A stretch of DNA of 64,000 bases from Polynucleobacter sp. 86C-FISCH. Its GTDB lineage: Bacteria; Pseudomonadota; Gammaproteobacteria; Burkholderiales; Burkholderiaceae. The DNA lies in NCBI RefSeq assembly GCF_018882415.1, contig NZ_JACVOL010000001.1:969531-1033530 (forward strand), in the 5' to 3' direction. A program made the position numbers and the translations under genes. The notes below the pieces were generated by a model. It saw nothing but the letters and a program-made list of their open reading frames with translations, ran no database searches and was not told the origin of the DNA. Of this stretch, positions 45,253-55,594 are shown one piece after another. The stretch's first letter is position 1; each line of letters begins with the position of its first letter.

Positions 45253-45980
45253 TCGCTTGAGAAGGCTTTCAACACCAGAAATTTGCCTTCCGGATGAGAG
45301 AAGATTGCGCTGCCATTTTCTATGCTGCTAAGACGCCATTCGCCCAAAGCTTGGCCCCCTTTTTCAAAAGCAATATTGCTTTTCCCGGTATTAAAAAATG
45401 CTTGATGAGAGTCTCCCATTTGGGCTGCACCCAGGTATCGCCAGCGGCGTAATTCGGCCTCATAGGACGGCATCCTAGGTTTGCTGGTAACCCTGCTTTC
45501 GGGCTTTTTATTCATTAATGAGTGAATGCTTACTTCTATTTCATCTATTGCTGCATATAAATCATCTTGATCTTGATGAAATTCATCGCGCAATAAGGCC
45601 ATGTCCTTTTTTAGCTCGGAAATGAGCTTTTGAGACTCCTCTTGAGTGCTTTGGGATGTCTGATTGAGGGTGTTAAAGGCAATGTAGATTGCAACTGCTG
45701 AAGCTATTAATATCCCGAAAAATAGGGCAATCATCCCGCCTATTTTTTGAATAGAAGTTGGGATTTCTAACTTGTTAAGTGGGTCTGTGAAAGTGGGGTT
45801 ATTGCTCCTTCCTGAGGTCTTGGGTGCGGCGCTTTGATGTGGGGGTGGTTTACGAATTCCATGGGGATCGGGAATGGCGGGGTCGTCGCCAAGATCACTC
45901 AAAATTTCGTCAAAAGATTGGCTGGAAATGTGGCGTGCAGGCATGACCCTATTCTTCAGTTTTGAGTCCTGAAAAGCCAT
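45249..45980 (-). CDS. inner-membrane protein with coiled coil and PilP/GspC-like C-terminus
   Basis: A 243-aa protein not assigned to a known family with certainty. It has a polar, Pro-rich cytoplasmic N-terminus (1-78), one transmembrane helix (about 81-103), a probable coiled coil (about 106-158) and a compact C-terminal domain (178-243). In that domain RRWRYLGAAQ...ALGEWRLSSIENGSAIF resembles the beta domain of PilP or GspC that docks onto secretins. It overlaps the secretin gene by 4 bases, so the two are coupled. It occupies the place of pilMNOP. An alternative start is Met13 (45944). Function is inferred only. Confidence 0.7.
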   Translation of the reverse strand: MAFQDSKLKNRVMPARHISSQSFDEILSDLGDDPAIPDPHGIRKPPPHQSAAPKTSGRSNNPTFTDPLNKLEIPTSIQKIGGMIALFFGILIASAVAIYIAFNTLNQTSQSTQEESQKLISELKKDMALLRDEFHQDQDDLYAAIDEIEVSIHSLMNKKPESRVTSKPRMPSYEAELRRWRYLGAAQMGDSHQAFFNTGKSNIAFEKGGQALGEWRLSSIENGSAIFSHPEGKFLVLKAFSSE

Positions 45981-46071
45981 CGGCTCAGATTGAACCCAGC
46001 GTCAGAAAGTAGGCATTTGGCATACGTAAAACAGGGTATTTGGAGCTTTTAGGGAAATTGACTAAGCACCC

Positions 46072-46077
46072 TATAAT
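46072..46077 (+). promoter_or_regulatory. perfect -10 box close to the mrcA start codon
   Basis: TATAAT at 46072-46077, with only a weak -35 candidate (TTAGGG, 46049-46054) at 17 bp. A start about 7 nt downstream would fall at or within two bases of the ATG at 46086, so the mRNA may be leaderless. No clear ribosome binding site precedes the ATG. Confidence 0.45.
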
Positions 46078-46085
46078 TTGGGCAT

Positions 46086-48422
46086 ATGGCCTTACCTCCA
46101 AAAGACAAGCCGCCGCTTAATCAGCGTCCTATTCGTCCATCCGATAGACGTCCTCGGCAAACACGAGTTCAGCCTGGCTTGCCGCGCAAGAATTCAAGTA
46201 ATCCATTAGTAAAAGCTTTGTTAATTATTGGCGTGGTTTTTGCCGTAGTGATTACATTGCTGATGGGTTATGCCTTTTTGGTTGCAAAACCTAATCTTCC
46301 AAAGATCTCCGCCTTAACTGATTACAACCCAAAGACTCCTCTGCGCATCTATACGGCGGACAAAGTGTTAATTGGTGAGTTTGGTGAGGAGCGTCGCAAG
46401 GTAATCCCATTAAATGAAATTCCTCAAAGTATGCGCAATGCTGTTTTAGCAATTGAGGACGATCGCTTCTATTCTCACGGTGGTGTGGACTATGTTGGAA
46501 TTTTGCGTGCTGCATTAACCAACTTGCGCGGACATCTTTCGCAGGGCGCTTCAACCATCACCATGCAGGTGGCGCGCAATTTCTTCCTCAGCAACGAGAA
46601 GACCTTTAGCCGAAAAATCTATGAAGTTTTATTAGCCTGGGAAATTGAGTCTCAATTAACTAAGGACAAGATTCTGGAAATCTATATGAACCAGATTTTC
46701 TTAGGGCAGCGGGCTTATGGTTTCTCTAGTGCGGCGCAGATTTATTTTGGCAAAGAGTTAAAAGACATCACCATTGCTGAGTCTGCAATGTTGGCCGGCC
46801 TACCAAAGGCGCCGTCAGCTTATAACCCTGTTAGCAACTTCCGTCGTGCCAAGATTCGCCAGGAGTACATTTTGCAGCGTATGCGCGATCTGGGATATAT
46901 CACTCCAGAGGATTATCAAAAAGCGATGATCGAGGAATTGCATATTCGAGGTCTTGGTAACGAGTTTGCTGTTCGCGCAGATTTCCCAGCGGAGATGGTG
47001 CGCCAATTGCTATTTACGCAATATGGTGAGGCAATCTACTCCCAAGGAATTGATGTTTACACCACCATCTTGAAAGCAGATCAAGATGCCGCTTACAAAG
47101 CGGTACGTAAGGGAATTTTTGAATATGACTTGCGTCACGCTTATCGTGGCCCAGAAGGTTTTATTGATCTTCCTGAAGATTCTGTAAAACGCCAACGCGC
47201 CATTGATGAAGCATTACTTGCTTATCCACAGTTAGATGATTTGCAGTCTGGTGTTGTGCTTGATATCAAGCCAAAAGAAATGCAGGTCATGATTGCCACT
47301 GGCGACACTATCACCATTAAAGGTGAGGGCATGAAGTTGGCAGCAGCATCTATTACCGATAGCACTCAACCTAAGAAACGTTTGCGTCCTGGTGCAGTTG
47401 TGCGGCTTCTGTCAGACGGTGGAGTTTGGAAGTTAGCTCAGTTGCCTCAAGTAGAGGCCGCGTTTGTTTCCATGAACGCTGAGACTGGCGCAATTCTCTC
47501 TTTGGTGGGTGGCTTTGATTTCCGTCGCAATCAATTCAACCATGTGACACAAGCCTTGCGTCAGCCAGGCTCCTCATTTAAGCCATTCATCTATGCCGCC
47601 GCGATTGAAAAAGGTTTCACACCCAGCACGATGGTGAATGATGCACCTTTATCGATTGGCAGTATGGAAACTGGTAGCCAAGCCTGGGAGCCAAAAAACT
47701 ACGATGGCAAATATGAGGGCATGATGCGCTTACGCACTGCTTTAGCTAAATCGAAGAACCTGGTTTCTGTGCGCATCATTCGCGCTATTGGTCCTTCCTA
47801 TGCTCAGGAATACATTCAGCGTTTTGGTTTTGAGCCAGAAAAGCATCCTCCTTATTTAACAATGGCGTTGGGCGCGGGTTCAGTTACACCATTACAAATG
47901 GCTTCTGCTTACAGTGTTTTTGCGAACGGCGGTTATCGAGTGGATCCATTCTTGATTAACAAGATGGTCGACTCCAAAGGGACTGTCATGTTTGAGGCAA
48001 AGCCTACTCATGCTCGGGAAGATGCACCGCGTGTGCTCGATGCCCGTACAGCGTTTGTCATGGATAGCATGTTGCAAGAGGTAACTAAGTCAGGGACTGC
48101 AGCTTCTGCACGCGGCAAATTAGGCCGTAGTGATATCGCAGGTAAAACTGGTACAACCAATGATTCTCACGATGCATGGTTTGCTGGGTATAACCCCAAA
48201 GTCGTTGCGATTGCATGGATTGGTTTTGATAAGCCGGCTAGCCTGGGTGATCGAGAGACTGGTGGTGGCCTTGCGTTGCCTATGTGGATTTCTTATATGG
48301 GTACCGCGCTAAGAGAGGTTCCGCAGGAGACGCGTGAAGTTCCAAGTGGAGTAACGCAAGTGGATGGCGACTGGTTTATTCCAGAATTCTCAAGCAATGG
48401 CGGTGTCCGCGAACTTCAATAG
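46086..48422 (+). CDS. mrcA: penicillin-binding protein 1A
   Basis: A 778-aa bifunctional peptidoglycan synthase. A basic cytoplasmic N-terminus is followed by a membrane anchor (about 43-66). The GT51 transglycosylase domain has EDDRFYSHGG (124-133), QGASTITMQVARNFFLS and the conserved ENQ-like segment MNQIFLGQ. The transpeptidase domain has SSFK (496-499), SKN (556-558) and KTGT (687-690). All catalytic motifs are intact. It is divergent from the secretin operon, as ponA is from pilM in related bacteria. Confidence 0.96.
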   Translation: MALPPKDKPPLNQRPIRPSDRRPRQTRVQPGLPRKNSSNPLVKALLIIGVVFAVVITLLMGYAFLVAKPNLPKISALTDYNPKTPLRIYTADKVLIGEFGEERRKVIPLNEIPQSMRNAVLAIEDDRFYSHGGVDYVGILRAALTNLRGHLSQGASTITMQVARNFFLSNEKTFSRKIYEVLLAWEIESQLTKDKILEIYMNQIFLGQRAYGFSSAAQIYFGKELKDITIAESAMLAGLPKAPSAYNPVSNFRRAKIRQEYILQRMRDLGYITPEDYQKAMIEELHIRGLGNEFAVRADFPAEMVRQLLFTQYGEAIYSQGIDVYTTILKADQDAAYKAVRKGIFEYDLRHAYRGPEGFIDLPEDSVKRQRAIDEALLAYPQLDDLQSGVVLDIKPKEMQVMIATGDTITIKGEGMKLAAASITDSTQPKKRLRPGAVVRLLSDGGVWKLAQLPQVEAAFVSMNAETGAILSLVGGFDFRRNQFNHVTQALRQPGSSFKPFIYAAAIEKGFTPSTMVNDAPLSIGSMETGSQAWEPKNYDGKYEGMMRLRTALAKSKNLVSVRIIRAIGPSYAQEYIQRFGFEPEKHPPYLTMALGAGSVTPLQMASAYSVFANGGYRVDPFLINKMVDSKGTVMFEAKPTHAREDAPRVLDARTAFVMDSMLQEVTKSGTAASARGKLGRSDIAGKTGTTNDSHDAWFAGYNPKVVAIAWIGFDKPASLGDRETGGGLALPMWISYMGTALREVPQETREVPSGVTQVDGDWFIPEFSSNGGVRELQ

Positions 48423-48434
48423 TTCGTATTCAAC

Positions 48435-49139
48435 ATGGCACGGCAAGCGCGCACTGTAATACCAGGCCAAGCAATGCATGTGATGGTTCGTGGTAATAAT
48501 CGCGAAACGCTGTTTTTTACCGATGAAGATCGTCGCACTTATTTAGAGTGGTTGCGTGAGGCAGCAAGGCAATTTGGTTGTGCAGTTCATGCTTTTGCTT
48601 TGATGCCGAATCATGTGCACCTGTTGATGACTCCGCAAAATGAAGACTCTCTTGCAAAAACCATGCAATCCCTGGGACGTCGTTATGCGCAATATTTCAA
48701 TCAACAGCATCGACGCTCTGGAACTATTTGGGAAGGTCGGTATCGCTCATCCTTAATTGATCCAGATTATTTTTTGCGTTGTCAGCGTTATATCGAACTC
48801 AACCCAGTGAGGGCTGGATTTGAGTCGAACCCTCAAAGCTCAACTTGGACTAGTTTTGCAACGCATATTGGGGGTAATGCCGAACCATGGCTAGTGGATC
48901 ACCAGCATTTTTGGAGGTTAGGTAATACGCCCTTTGAAAGGCAAATGACCTGGGCTAGTTTTGTGAAGGAGGGGGCACCCCACTGGGAGGATCGCCAAAT
49001 TACAGAATCCTTGCTTCGCTCCAAGCCTTGGGTGAGTGATATTTATGCGCAAAAGCTCTTCAAAAATGCCCCAGAGATAGCGGTAATACGGCATCGTGGC
49101 CGCCCTAGAAAAACAAACTCTTTAAATTCAACGACTTAG
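48435..49139 (+). CDS. REP-associated tyrosine transposase (RAYT, Y1 family)
   Basis: A 234-aa single-strand transposase of the IS200-like Y1 group. The HUH-type motif is H60-V-H62 (MPNHVHLLM). The catalytic Tyr is probably Y84 or Y87 in SLGRRYAQYFN, and RRSGTIWEGRYRSSLI (about 93-108) is the family block. RAYTs are usually single-copy domesticated genes that act on REP hairpins. It starts 12 nt after the mrcA stop, and inverted REP-like arms lie 45 nt downstream. The frame is intact. Confidence 0.92.
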   Translation: MARQARTVIPGQAMHVMVRGNNRETLFFTDEDRRTYLEWLREAARQFGCAVHAFALMPNHVHLLMTPQNEDSLAKTMQSLGRRYAQYFNQQHRRSGTIWEGRYRSSLIDPDYFLRCQRYIELNPVRAGFESNPQSSTWTSFATHIGGNAEPWLVDHQHFWRLGNTPFERQMTWASFVKEGAPHWEDRQITESLLRSKPWVSDIYAQKLFKNAPEIAVIRHRGRPRKTNSLNSTT

Positions 49140-49184
49140 AGAAATAAAAGCTTTCCAAAAATAAATTTTGGGTATTGAATATTT

Positions 49185-49247
49185 TGACTCTGTCCCCATA
49201 TAAGTAATACATATTGGTGCGGCATCAAAATAAATGGGACAGACTCA
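49185..49247. repeat. inverted REP-like arms downstream of the RAYT gene
   Basis: The left arm TGACTCTGTCCCCAT (49185-49199) and right arm ATGGGACAGACTCA (49234-49247) are inverted copies with one mismatch and one extra C. Both are flanked by AT-rich sequence and separated by 34 nt. Paired short repeats of this kind next to a RAYT gene are the expected substrate (BIME-like). Only this pair was noticed in the window. Confidence 0.7.
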
Positions 49248-49258
49248 TTTTATTTCTA

Positions 49259-49287
49259 TTGCATCGGTATGGGTATTCACCTATATT
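49259..49287 (+). promoter_or_regulatory. possible gltB promoter
   Basis: TTGCAT (49259-49264), 17 bp, then TATATT (49282-49287). It lies just after the right REP arm and about 50 bp before the gltB ATG. Confidence 0.45.
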
Positions 49288-49333
49288 TGATCCTCCAAAA
49301 GTAATTAGGCCTTTGTCGCCCCTCGGAAATACT

Positions 49334-52300
49334 ATGACTACACAATTAAATACAGACCCTCGCCCTATCGCTCAAGGTTTATATGACCCAAGTAATGAGC
49401 ACGACGCTTGCGGCGTAGGATTCGTTGCACACATTAAAGGCAAGAAATCACATGAGATCGTTTCTCAGGGTTTACAGATTCTTGAGAACTTAGATCACCG
49501 GGGAGCAGTTGGTGCTGATCCATTGATGGGTGATGGCGCTGGTATCTTGATTCAGATTCCAGATACTTTGTATCGCGAAGAAATGGCCAAGCAAGGTGTG
49601 ACATTGCCACCATTAGGTGAGTATGGTGTTGGCATGATTTTCTTGCCGAAGGAGCATGCATCTCGTTTAGCTTGCGAGCAAGAATTAGAGCGTACCGTTC
49701 GTTTAGAAGGTCAAGTTGTTTTAGGTTGGAGAGATGTTCCGGTGGATGTGAAATTGCCGATGTCTCCAACAGTACAAATGACAGAGCCATTCATTCGTCA
49801 AATTTTTATTGGTCGTGGTCGTGACATCATGACAACCGACGCGCTTGAGCGTAAGTTGTATGTCATTCGTAAGACAGCAAGTCACGCGATTCAAGATTTG
49901 CATCTCAAACATGGCAAGGAATATTTCGTTGCCTCAATGTCTGCTAGAACCATTGTTTACAAGGGTTTGCTGTTAGCCAATCAAGTTGGTGCTTATTACC
50001 AAGACTTGCAAGACAAGCGCACTGTCTCAGCGCTGGCTTTAGTGCATCAACGTTTCTCTACCAACACTTTCCCTGCTTGGGAATTGGCGCATCCGTATCG
50101 CATGATTGCGCATAACGGTGAGATCAATACTGTTAAAGGCAACGTCAATTGGGTGAATGCACGTGAAGGTGCAATTAGCTCCCCAGTGCTTGGCGATGAC
50201 TTGCAAAAACTGTGGCCATTAATTTATCCAGGTCAATCAGACACTGCATGTTTCGATAACTGTTTAGAGTTGTTGGTAATGTCTGGCTATCCATTGGCGC
50301 AAGCCATGATGATGATGATTCCTGAGGCATGGGAACAACATGCATTGATGGATGACAATCGTCGCGCATTCTATGAATACCATGCAGCAATGATGGAGCC
50401 ATGGGACGGTCCTGCAGCAATGGCATTTACCGATGGTCGTCAAATTGGCGCCACTTTGGATCGCAATGGTTTACGTCCAGCACGTTATTACGTAACTGAT
50501 GATGACCTCGTCATCATGGGATCTGAGGCTGGTGTATTGCCGATTCCTGAGAGCAAGATCGTACAAAAATGGCGCTTACAACCAGGCAAGATGTTCATGA
50601 TCGACATGGAGCAAGGTCGCATCATTGATGACGTTGAGTTGAAGAATGCCGTTTCTAAAGCTAAGCCATACAAGAGCTGGATCGATGCGGTTCGTGTGAA
50701 GTTGGACGAAGTTGATGCCAGTAAGGTGGACTTGGTTGATGAGAAAACCACGATTCGTCCAGCGGCAAAATTATTAGATCGCCAACAAGCATTTGGCTAC
50801 ACCCAGGAAGATATTAAGTTCCTCATGGCTCCAATGGCCATGAATGGTGAAGAAGCTATTGGTTCAATGGGTAATGACAGCCCATTAGCGGTTCTCTCTA
50901 ATAAGAACAAGCCGCTCTATAACTACTTCAAACAGTTGTTTGCACAAGTTACCAATCCTCCGATTGATCCAATTCGCGAGAACATGGTGATGTCTTTGGT
51001 TTCTTTCATTGGCCCTAAGCCAAACTTGTTAGACACCAACAACATCAATCCACCAATGCGCTTGGAAGTAAGTCAGCCAATTTTGGATTTTGATGACATC
51101 ACTAAGATTCGTCATATTGGTCATTACACCAATGGCAAGTTCCGCTCTTATGAATTGGATATTTGCTATCCAGCTTCATGGGGTAAGGCTGGTATTGAAG
51201 CGCGTTTAGCTTCTCTGTGCGCTGAAGCTGCTGATGCAGTGCGCTCTGGTTACAACATTTTGATCGTGAGCGATCGTCAGGTTGATGAAAAGCACGTAGC
51301 AATTCCTGCTTTATTGGCTACTTCTGCCATTCATCAACATTTAGTGCAAAAAGGTTTGCGTACTAGCGTTGGCTTAGTGGTGGAAACAGGCAGCGCGCGT
51401 GAGACTCATCACTTTGCACTCTTGGCTGGTTATGGTGCAGAAGCAGTTCATCCATACCTCGCAATGGAAACCTTAGCTGAAATGGCTAAAGGTTTATCCG
51501 GTGATTTATCTGCAGAAAAAGCAGTGAAGAATTTTGTGAAAGCGATTGGTAAGGGCTTGCAAAAAGTGATGTCCAAAATGGGTATCTCTACTTACATGTC
51601 TTATACAGGCTCACAGATTTTTGAAGCCATTGGTTTAAACCACGACATCATTGATCAATACTTCAAGGGCACTCCATCAAACGTTGGTGGTATCGGCGTA
51701 TTTGAAGTGGCTGAAGAAGCATTGCGCATGCACTCATCAGCATTTGGTAATGACCCAGTTCTAACTAATATGCTTGACGCTGGTGGTGAGTACGCTTTCC
51801 GCATTCGTGGCGAGAACCATATGTGGACTCCTGACACGATTGCGAAGTTGCAGCACTCCACACGTATCGGCGCTGAGAAAGGCTATCAGACTTATAAAGA
51901 GTACGCCAACATCATCAATGATCAAACTAAGCGTCAAATGACTTTGCGTGGTTTGTTTGAATTCAAGATTGATCCAGCAAAAGCCATTCCATTGGACGAA
52001 GTAGAGTCTGCAAAAGAAATCGTTAAACGTTTTGCAACGGGCGCGATGTCTTTGGGTTCGATCTCTACAGAAGCCCACGCTACTTTGGCGATTGCTATGA
52101 ACCGTATTGGCGGTAAGTCCAATACTGGCGAAGGCGGTGAAGATCCAAACCGTTATGTTAATGAACTCAAGGGTATTCCAATTAAGAAGGGTGAGTCTTT
52201 AGCAAGCATCCTGGGTAGCGACGTAGTTGAGGCTAATATTCCATTGCAAGATGGCGACTCTTTGCGCTCTAAGATTAAGCAAGTTGCTTCTGGTCGTTTT

Positions 52301-54079
52301 GGTGTAACTACAGAATATTTGCGTTCTGCTGATCAGATTCAGATCAAGATGGCACAGGGCGCTAAGCCTGGTGAAGGCGGTCAATTGCCGGGGGGTAAGG
52401 TTTCTGACTACATCGGCAAGTTGCGTTTCTCAGTGCCAGGTGTTGGTTTGATTTCTCCTCCTCCGCACCACGACATTTATTCGATTGAAGATATCGCCCA
52501 GTTGATTCATGACTTGAAGAACGTCAATCCAAAAGCCGACGTTTCTGTGAAGTTGGTTTCTGAAGTGGGTGTTGGAACTGTTGCGGCTGGTGTTGCGAAA
52601 GCTAAAGCAGACCATGTTGTGATTGCTGGTCATGATGGCGGTACCGGCGCATCCCCACTTTCTTCAATCAAGCACGCTGGTTCTCCATGGGAACTCGGCT
52701 TAGCTGAAACACAGCAGACATTGGTTCTCAATGGCTTGCGCAGTCGTATTCGTGTTCAAGCTGACGGCCAAATGAAGACTGGTCGCGACGTAGTGATTGG
52801 TGCTTTATTGGGCGCAGATGAATTTGGTTTCGCGACAGCTCCATTGGTTGTTGAGGGTTGCATCATGATGCGTAAGTGTCATTTAAATACCTGCCCAGTT
52901 GGTGTTGCTACACAAGATCCAGAATTGCGTAAGAAATTCTCTGGCAAGCCAGAGCATGTAGTGAACTTCTTCTTCTTTATTGCTGAAGAGGCTCGCGAGA
53001 TCATGGCGCAATTGGGTATTCGTAAATTTGATGACTTAATTGGTCGCGTTGATTTGTTAGATACCCGCAAAGGTATTGAGAACTGGAAAGTACATGGCTT
53101 GGATTTCAGCAAGATTTTTGCTGAACCACAGGTTGCTGCTGAAGTTCCACGTTATCAAGTGTTGACGCAAGATCATGGCTTAGCTAGCGCACTCGACAAT
53201 ATTTTGATTGAGAAGAGCGAGCCTGCCTTAGAGCGTGGTGAGAAGGTATCTTTCATTGTTCCTGTTAAGAACGTGAACCGTACAGTTGGCGCAATGCTCT
53301 CAGGTGAAGTAGCTCAGCGTTATGGCCATGCAGGTTTGCCAGATGACACGATCCACATTCAGTTGAATGGCACTGCTGGTCAAAGCTTCGCAGCTTTCTT
53401 GGCTCGCGGCATCACCTTAGATTTGGTTGGTGATGGAAATGACTACGTTGGTAAAGGTTTGTCAGGTGGTCGTGTGATTGTTCGTGCTCCGCATGAGTTC
53501 CGTGGCGACACAGCGAAAAACATCATTGTTGGCAACACTGTTCTCTACGGTGCGATTGCTGGCGAGGCATTCTTTAACGGTGTAGCCGGTGAGCGTTTCG
53601 CAGTACGTAACTCTGGTGCTACAACAGTTGTTGAAGGTACTGGCGACCATGGTTGTGAGTACATGACTGGTGGCACAGTAGTTGTATTGGGCGCAACAGG
53701 CCGTAACTTTGCTGCAGGTATGAGCGGCGGTATTGCTTATGTTTACGACGAAGATGGTTTGTTCGATAAGCGTTGCAACACCAGCATGGCTACTTTGGAA
53801 AAAGTCCTGCCTTCTGCCGAGCAGATTGCCAAGATGCCGAAGTCTGAGTGGCATGCCCCTGTCGATGTTAAAGATGGTGGTGAGCGTTTAACAGACGAGC
53901 AAATCTTGAAGGGCTTGATTGAGCGTCATTTCCGCCACACTGGCTCTGAGCGCGCAAAAGCGCTTTTAGCTGACTGGGAAAATGCCCGCGGACGTTTTGT
54001 GAAGGTTCTCCCAACTGAGTACAAACGTGCTCTCGGTGAGTTGTGGGAAAAGGCTCAGAACAAAACCGTTGCTGCTTAA
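49334..54079 (+). CDS. gltB: glutamate synthase (NADPH) large subunit
   Basis: A 1581-aa enzyme that transfers the glutamine amide to 2-oxoglutarate. The start at 49334 ([15 protein letters not shown]) is chosen. It leaves a 25-residue propeptide before the nucleophile Cys26 ([10 protein letters not shown]) of the Ntn amidotransferase domain. An in-frame ATG at 49214 would begin inside the REP pair. The 3Fe-4S cysteines are C1176, C1182 and C1187 ([12 protein letters not shown]). The C-terminal GXGXG beta-helix domain is complete. It partners with gltD, 41 nt downstream. Confidence 0.97.
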   Translation: MTTQLNTDPRPIAQGLYDPSNEHDACGVGFVAHIKGKKSHEIVSQGLQILENLDHRGAVGADPLMGDGAGILIQIPDTLYREEMAKQGVTLPPLGEYGVGMIFLPKEHASRLACEQELERTVRLEGQVVLGWRDVPVDVKLPMSPTVQMTEPFIRQIFIGRGRDIMTTDALERKLYVIRKTASHAIQDLHLKHGKEYFVASMSARTIVYKGLLLANQVGAYYQDLQDKRTVSALALVHQRFSTNTFPAWELAHPYRMIAHNGEINTVKGNVNWVNAREGAISSPVLGDDLQKLWPLIYPGQSDTACFDNCLELLVMSGYPLAQAMMMMIPEAWEQHALMDDNRRAFYEYHAAMMEPWDGPAAMAFTDGRQIGATLDRNGLRPARYYVTDDDLVIMGSEAGVLPIPESKIVQKWRLQPGKMFMIDMEQGRIIDDVELKNAVSKAKPYKSWIDAVRVKLDEVDASKVDLVDEKTTIRPAAKLLDRQQAFGYTQEDIKFLMAPMAMNGEEAIGSMGNDSPLAVLSNKNKPLYNYFKQLFAQVTNPPIDPIRENMVMSLVSFIGPKPNLLDTNNINPPMRLEVSQPILDFDDITKIRHIGHYTNGKFRSYELDICYPASWGKAGIEARLASLCAEAADAVRSGYNILIVSDRQVDEKHVAIPALLATSAIHQHLVQKGLRTSVGLVVETGSARETHHFALLAGYGAEAVHPYLAMETLAEMAKGLSGDLSAEKAVKNFVKAIGKGLQKVMSKMGISTYMSYTGSQIFEAIGLNHDIIDQYFKGTPSNVGGIGVFEVAEEALRMHSSAFGNDPVLTNMLDAGGEYAFRIRGENHMWTPDTIAKLQHSTRIGAEKGYQTYKEYANIINDQTKRQMTLRGLFEFKIDPAKAIPLDEVESAKEIVKRFATGAMSLGSISTEAHATLAIAMNRIGGKSNTGEGGEDPNRYVNELKGIPIKKGESLASILGSDVVEANIPLQDGDSLRSKIKQVASGRFGVTTEYLRSADQIQIKMAQGAKPGEGGQLPGGKVSDYIGKLRFSVPGVGLISPPPHHDIYSIEDIAQLIHDLKNVNPKADVSVKLVSEVGVGTVAAGVAKAKADHVVIAGHDGGTGASPLSSIKHAGSPWELGLAETQQTLVLNGLRSRIRVQADGQMKTGRDVVIGALLGADEFGFATAPLVVEGCIMMRKCHLNTCPVGVATQDPELRKKFSGKPEHVVNFFFFIAEEAREIMAQLGIRKFDDLIGRVDLLDTRKGIENWKVHGLDFSKIFAEPQVAAEVPRYQVLTQDHGLASALDNILIEKSEPALERGEKVSFIVPVKNVNRTVGAMLSGEVAQRYGHAGLPDDTIHIQLNGTAGQSFAAFLARGITLDLVGDGNDYVGKGLSGGRVIVRAPHEFRGDTAKNIIVGNTVLYGAIAGEAFFNGVAGERFAVRNSGATTVVEGTGDHGCEYMTGGTVVVLGATGRNFAAGMSGGIAYVYDEDGLFDKRCNTSMATLEKVLPSAEQIAKMPKSEWHAPVDVKDGGERLTDEQILKGLIERHFRHTGSERAKALLADWENARGRFVKVLPTEYKRALGELWEKAQNKTVAA

Positions 54080-54120
54080 TCAAATAGATAGACATTAAGA
54101 AAAGATACTAAGGATTCGAT

Positions 54121-55584
54121 ATGGGTAAGGTCACTGGATTTATGGAGTTTGAGCGCGTTGATGAAACGTACGAAGCGCCGGTTAAACGTCTCCATCACTA
54201 CAAAGAATTTGTTGCTGCATTAACTGATGAAGAGGCTAAAGTTCAGGGCGCACGTTGTATGGATTGCGGCATCCCGTTTTGTAATAACGGTTGCCCAGTG
54301 AACAACATCATTCCTGACTTTAATGATTTGGTATTCCATAATGATTGGAAGAATGCATTAGACGTTTTGCAATCAACCAATAACTTCCCAGAATTTACTG
54401 GTCGTATTTGTCCAGCTCCTTGCGAAGCCGCATGTACTTTAGGTATTAATAGCACTGCAGTTGGCATTAAATCTATTGAGCACGCCATTATTGATAAGGG
54501 CTGGGAAAGTGGTTGGGTTAAGCCTCAGCCATCCAAGACCAAGACAGGTAAAAAAGTAGCGGTAGTTGGCGGCGGTCCTGCGGGTATGGCGGCTGCACAG
54601 CAATTGGCTCGTGTTGGTCATGATGTGACTGTGTTTGAGAAGAATGATCGCGTTGGCGGTTTGCTGCGCTACGGTATTCCTGATTTCAAAATGGAAAAGT
54701 GGTTGATTGACCGTCGCGTAGAGCAGATGCAAGCTGAAGGTGTGAAGTTTGAAACTGGTGTGTTTGTTGGTAAAGAAGCGATTGGTGCTGAAGTAAAAAA
54801 TTACTCCAACAAAACAGTTTCACCTGAGCAGTTGATGAAAGATTTTGACGCTGTAGTGATCACTGGTGGCGCAGAGCAGCCACGTGATTTGCCAGTCCCA
54901 GGTCGTGAGTTAGCCGGTGTGCACTATGCGTTGGAATTTTTGATTCCACAGAACAAAGAAAATGCAGGCGATTTCAAAAATGAAATCCGTGCAACCGACA
55001 AGCATGTTGTAGTTATCGGCGGCGGTGATACCGGCTCTGATTGTGTAGGAACTTCAAACCGCCACGGCGCTACCAAGATTACTCAGTTTGAATTGCTCCC
55101 GCAGCCTCCAGAAGAGGAAAACAAGCCATTGGTATGGCCATATTGGCCAACAAAGTTGCGCACATCCTCCTCTCACGAAGAGGGCTGTGATCGTGACTGG
55201 TCTGTTGGAACAAAACGTTTTGAAGGTAAAAACGGCAAAGTAGAGAAGTTGATCGGCGTACGTTTGGAGTGGAAAGACGGCAAGATGTCAGAAGTGCCAA
55301 ACTCTGAATTTGAGATCAAGGCAGATTTAGTGCTTTTAGCAATGGGCTTCGTGTCTCCAGTTCAGCAAGTACTGAATGCTTTTGGCGTTGAAAAAGATGC
55401 TCGTGGCAATGCTAAAGCTACTGTGGACGGTCAAAATGCCTATCAAACGAACGTTCCCAAGGTATTTGCTGCTGGCGATATGCGTCGCGGACAGTCTCTC
55501 GTAGTTTGGGCGATTCGTGAAGGCCGTCAATGTGCCCGTTCAGTGGACGAGTATTTAATGGGGTCTTCTGTTTTACCTCGATAA
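54121..55584 (+). CDS. gltD: glutamate synthase (NADPH) small subunit
   Basis: A 487-aa FAD- and Fe-S-containing subunit that passes electrons from NADPH to GltB. N-terminal cluster cysteines are C46, C49, C54 and C58 ([13 protein letters not shown]), and more lie in [15 protein letters not shown] motif: [12 protein letters not shown] (about 145-156). NADPH motif: [14 protein letters not shown] (about 299-312). Full length. It is followed by mlaF after 10 nt, so the mla genes may share the gltBD transcript. Confidence 0.97.
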   Translation: MGKVTGFMEFERVDETYEAPVKRLHHYKEFVAALTDEEAKVQGARCMDCGIPFCNNGCPVNNIIPDFNDLVFHNDWKNALDVLQSTNNFPEFTGRICPAPCEAACTLGINSTAVGIKSIEHAIIDKGWESGWVKPQPSKTKTGKKVAVVGGGPAGMAAAQQLARVGHDVTVFEKNDRVGGLLRYGIPDFKMEKWLIDRRVEQMQAEGVKFETGVFVGKEAIGAEVKNYSNKTVSPEQLMKDFDAVVITGGAEQPRDLPVPGRELAGVHYALEFLIPQNKENAGDFKNEIRATDKHVVVIGGGDTGSDCVGTSNRHGATKITQFELLPQPPEEENKPLVWPYWPTKLRTSSSHEEGCDRDWSVGTKRFEGKNGKVEKLIGVRLEWKDGKMSEVPNSEFEIKADLVLLAMGFVSPVQQVLNAFGVEKDARGNAKATVDGQNAYQTNVPKVFAAGDMRRGQSLVVWAIREGRQCARSVDEYLMGSSVLPR

Positions 55585-55594
55585 TATCGAGGAT

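Noticed and set aside
48422-49260. Complete insertion sequence around the transposase-like gene
   Set aside because: No terminal repeats bracket the gene and no target duplication is visible. The protein type fits a RAYT, not a mobile IS200/IS605 element.
49214-49333. Longer GltB starting at 49214
   Set aside because: The extra 40 residues would start between the REP arms. The start at 49334 leaves the expected short propeptide before Cys26.
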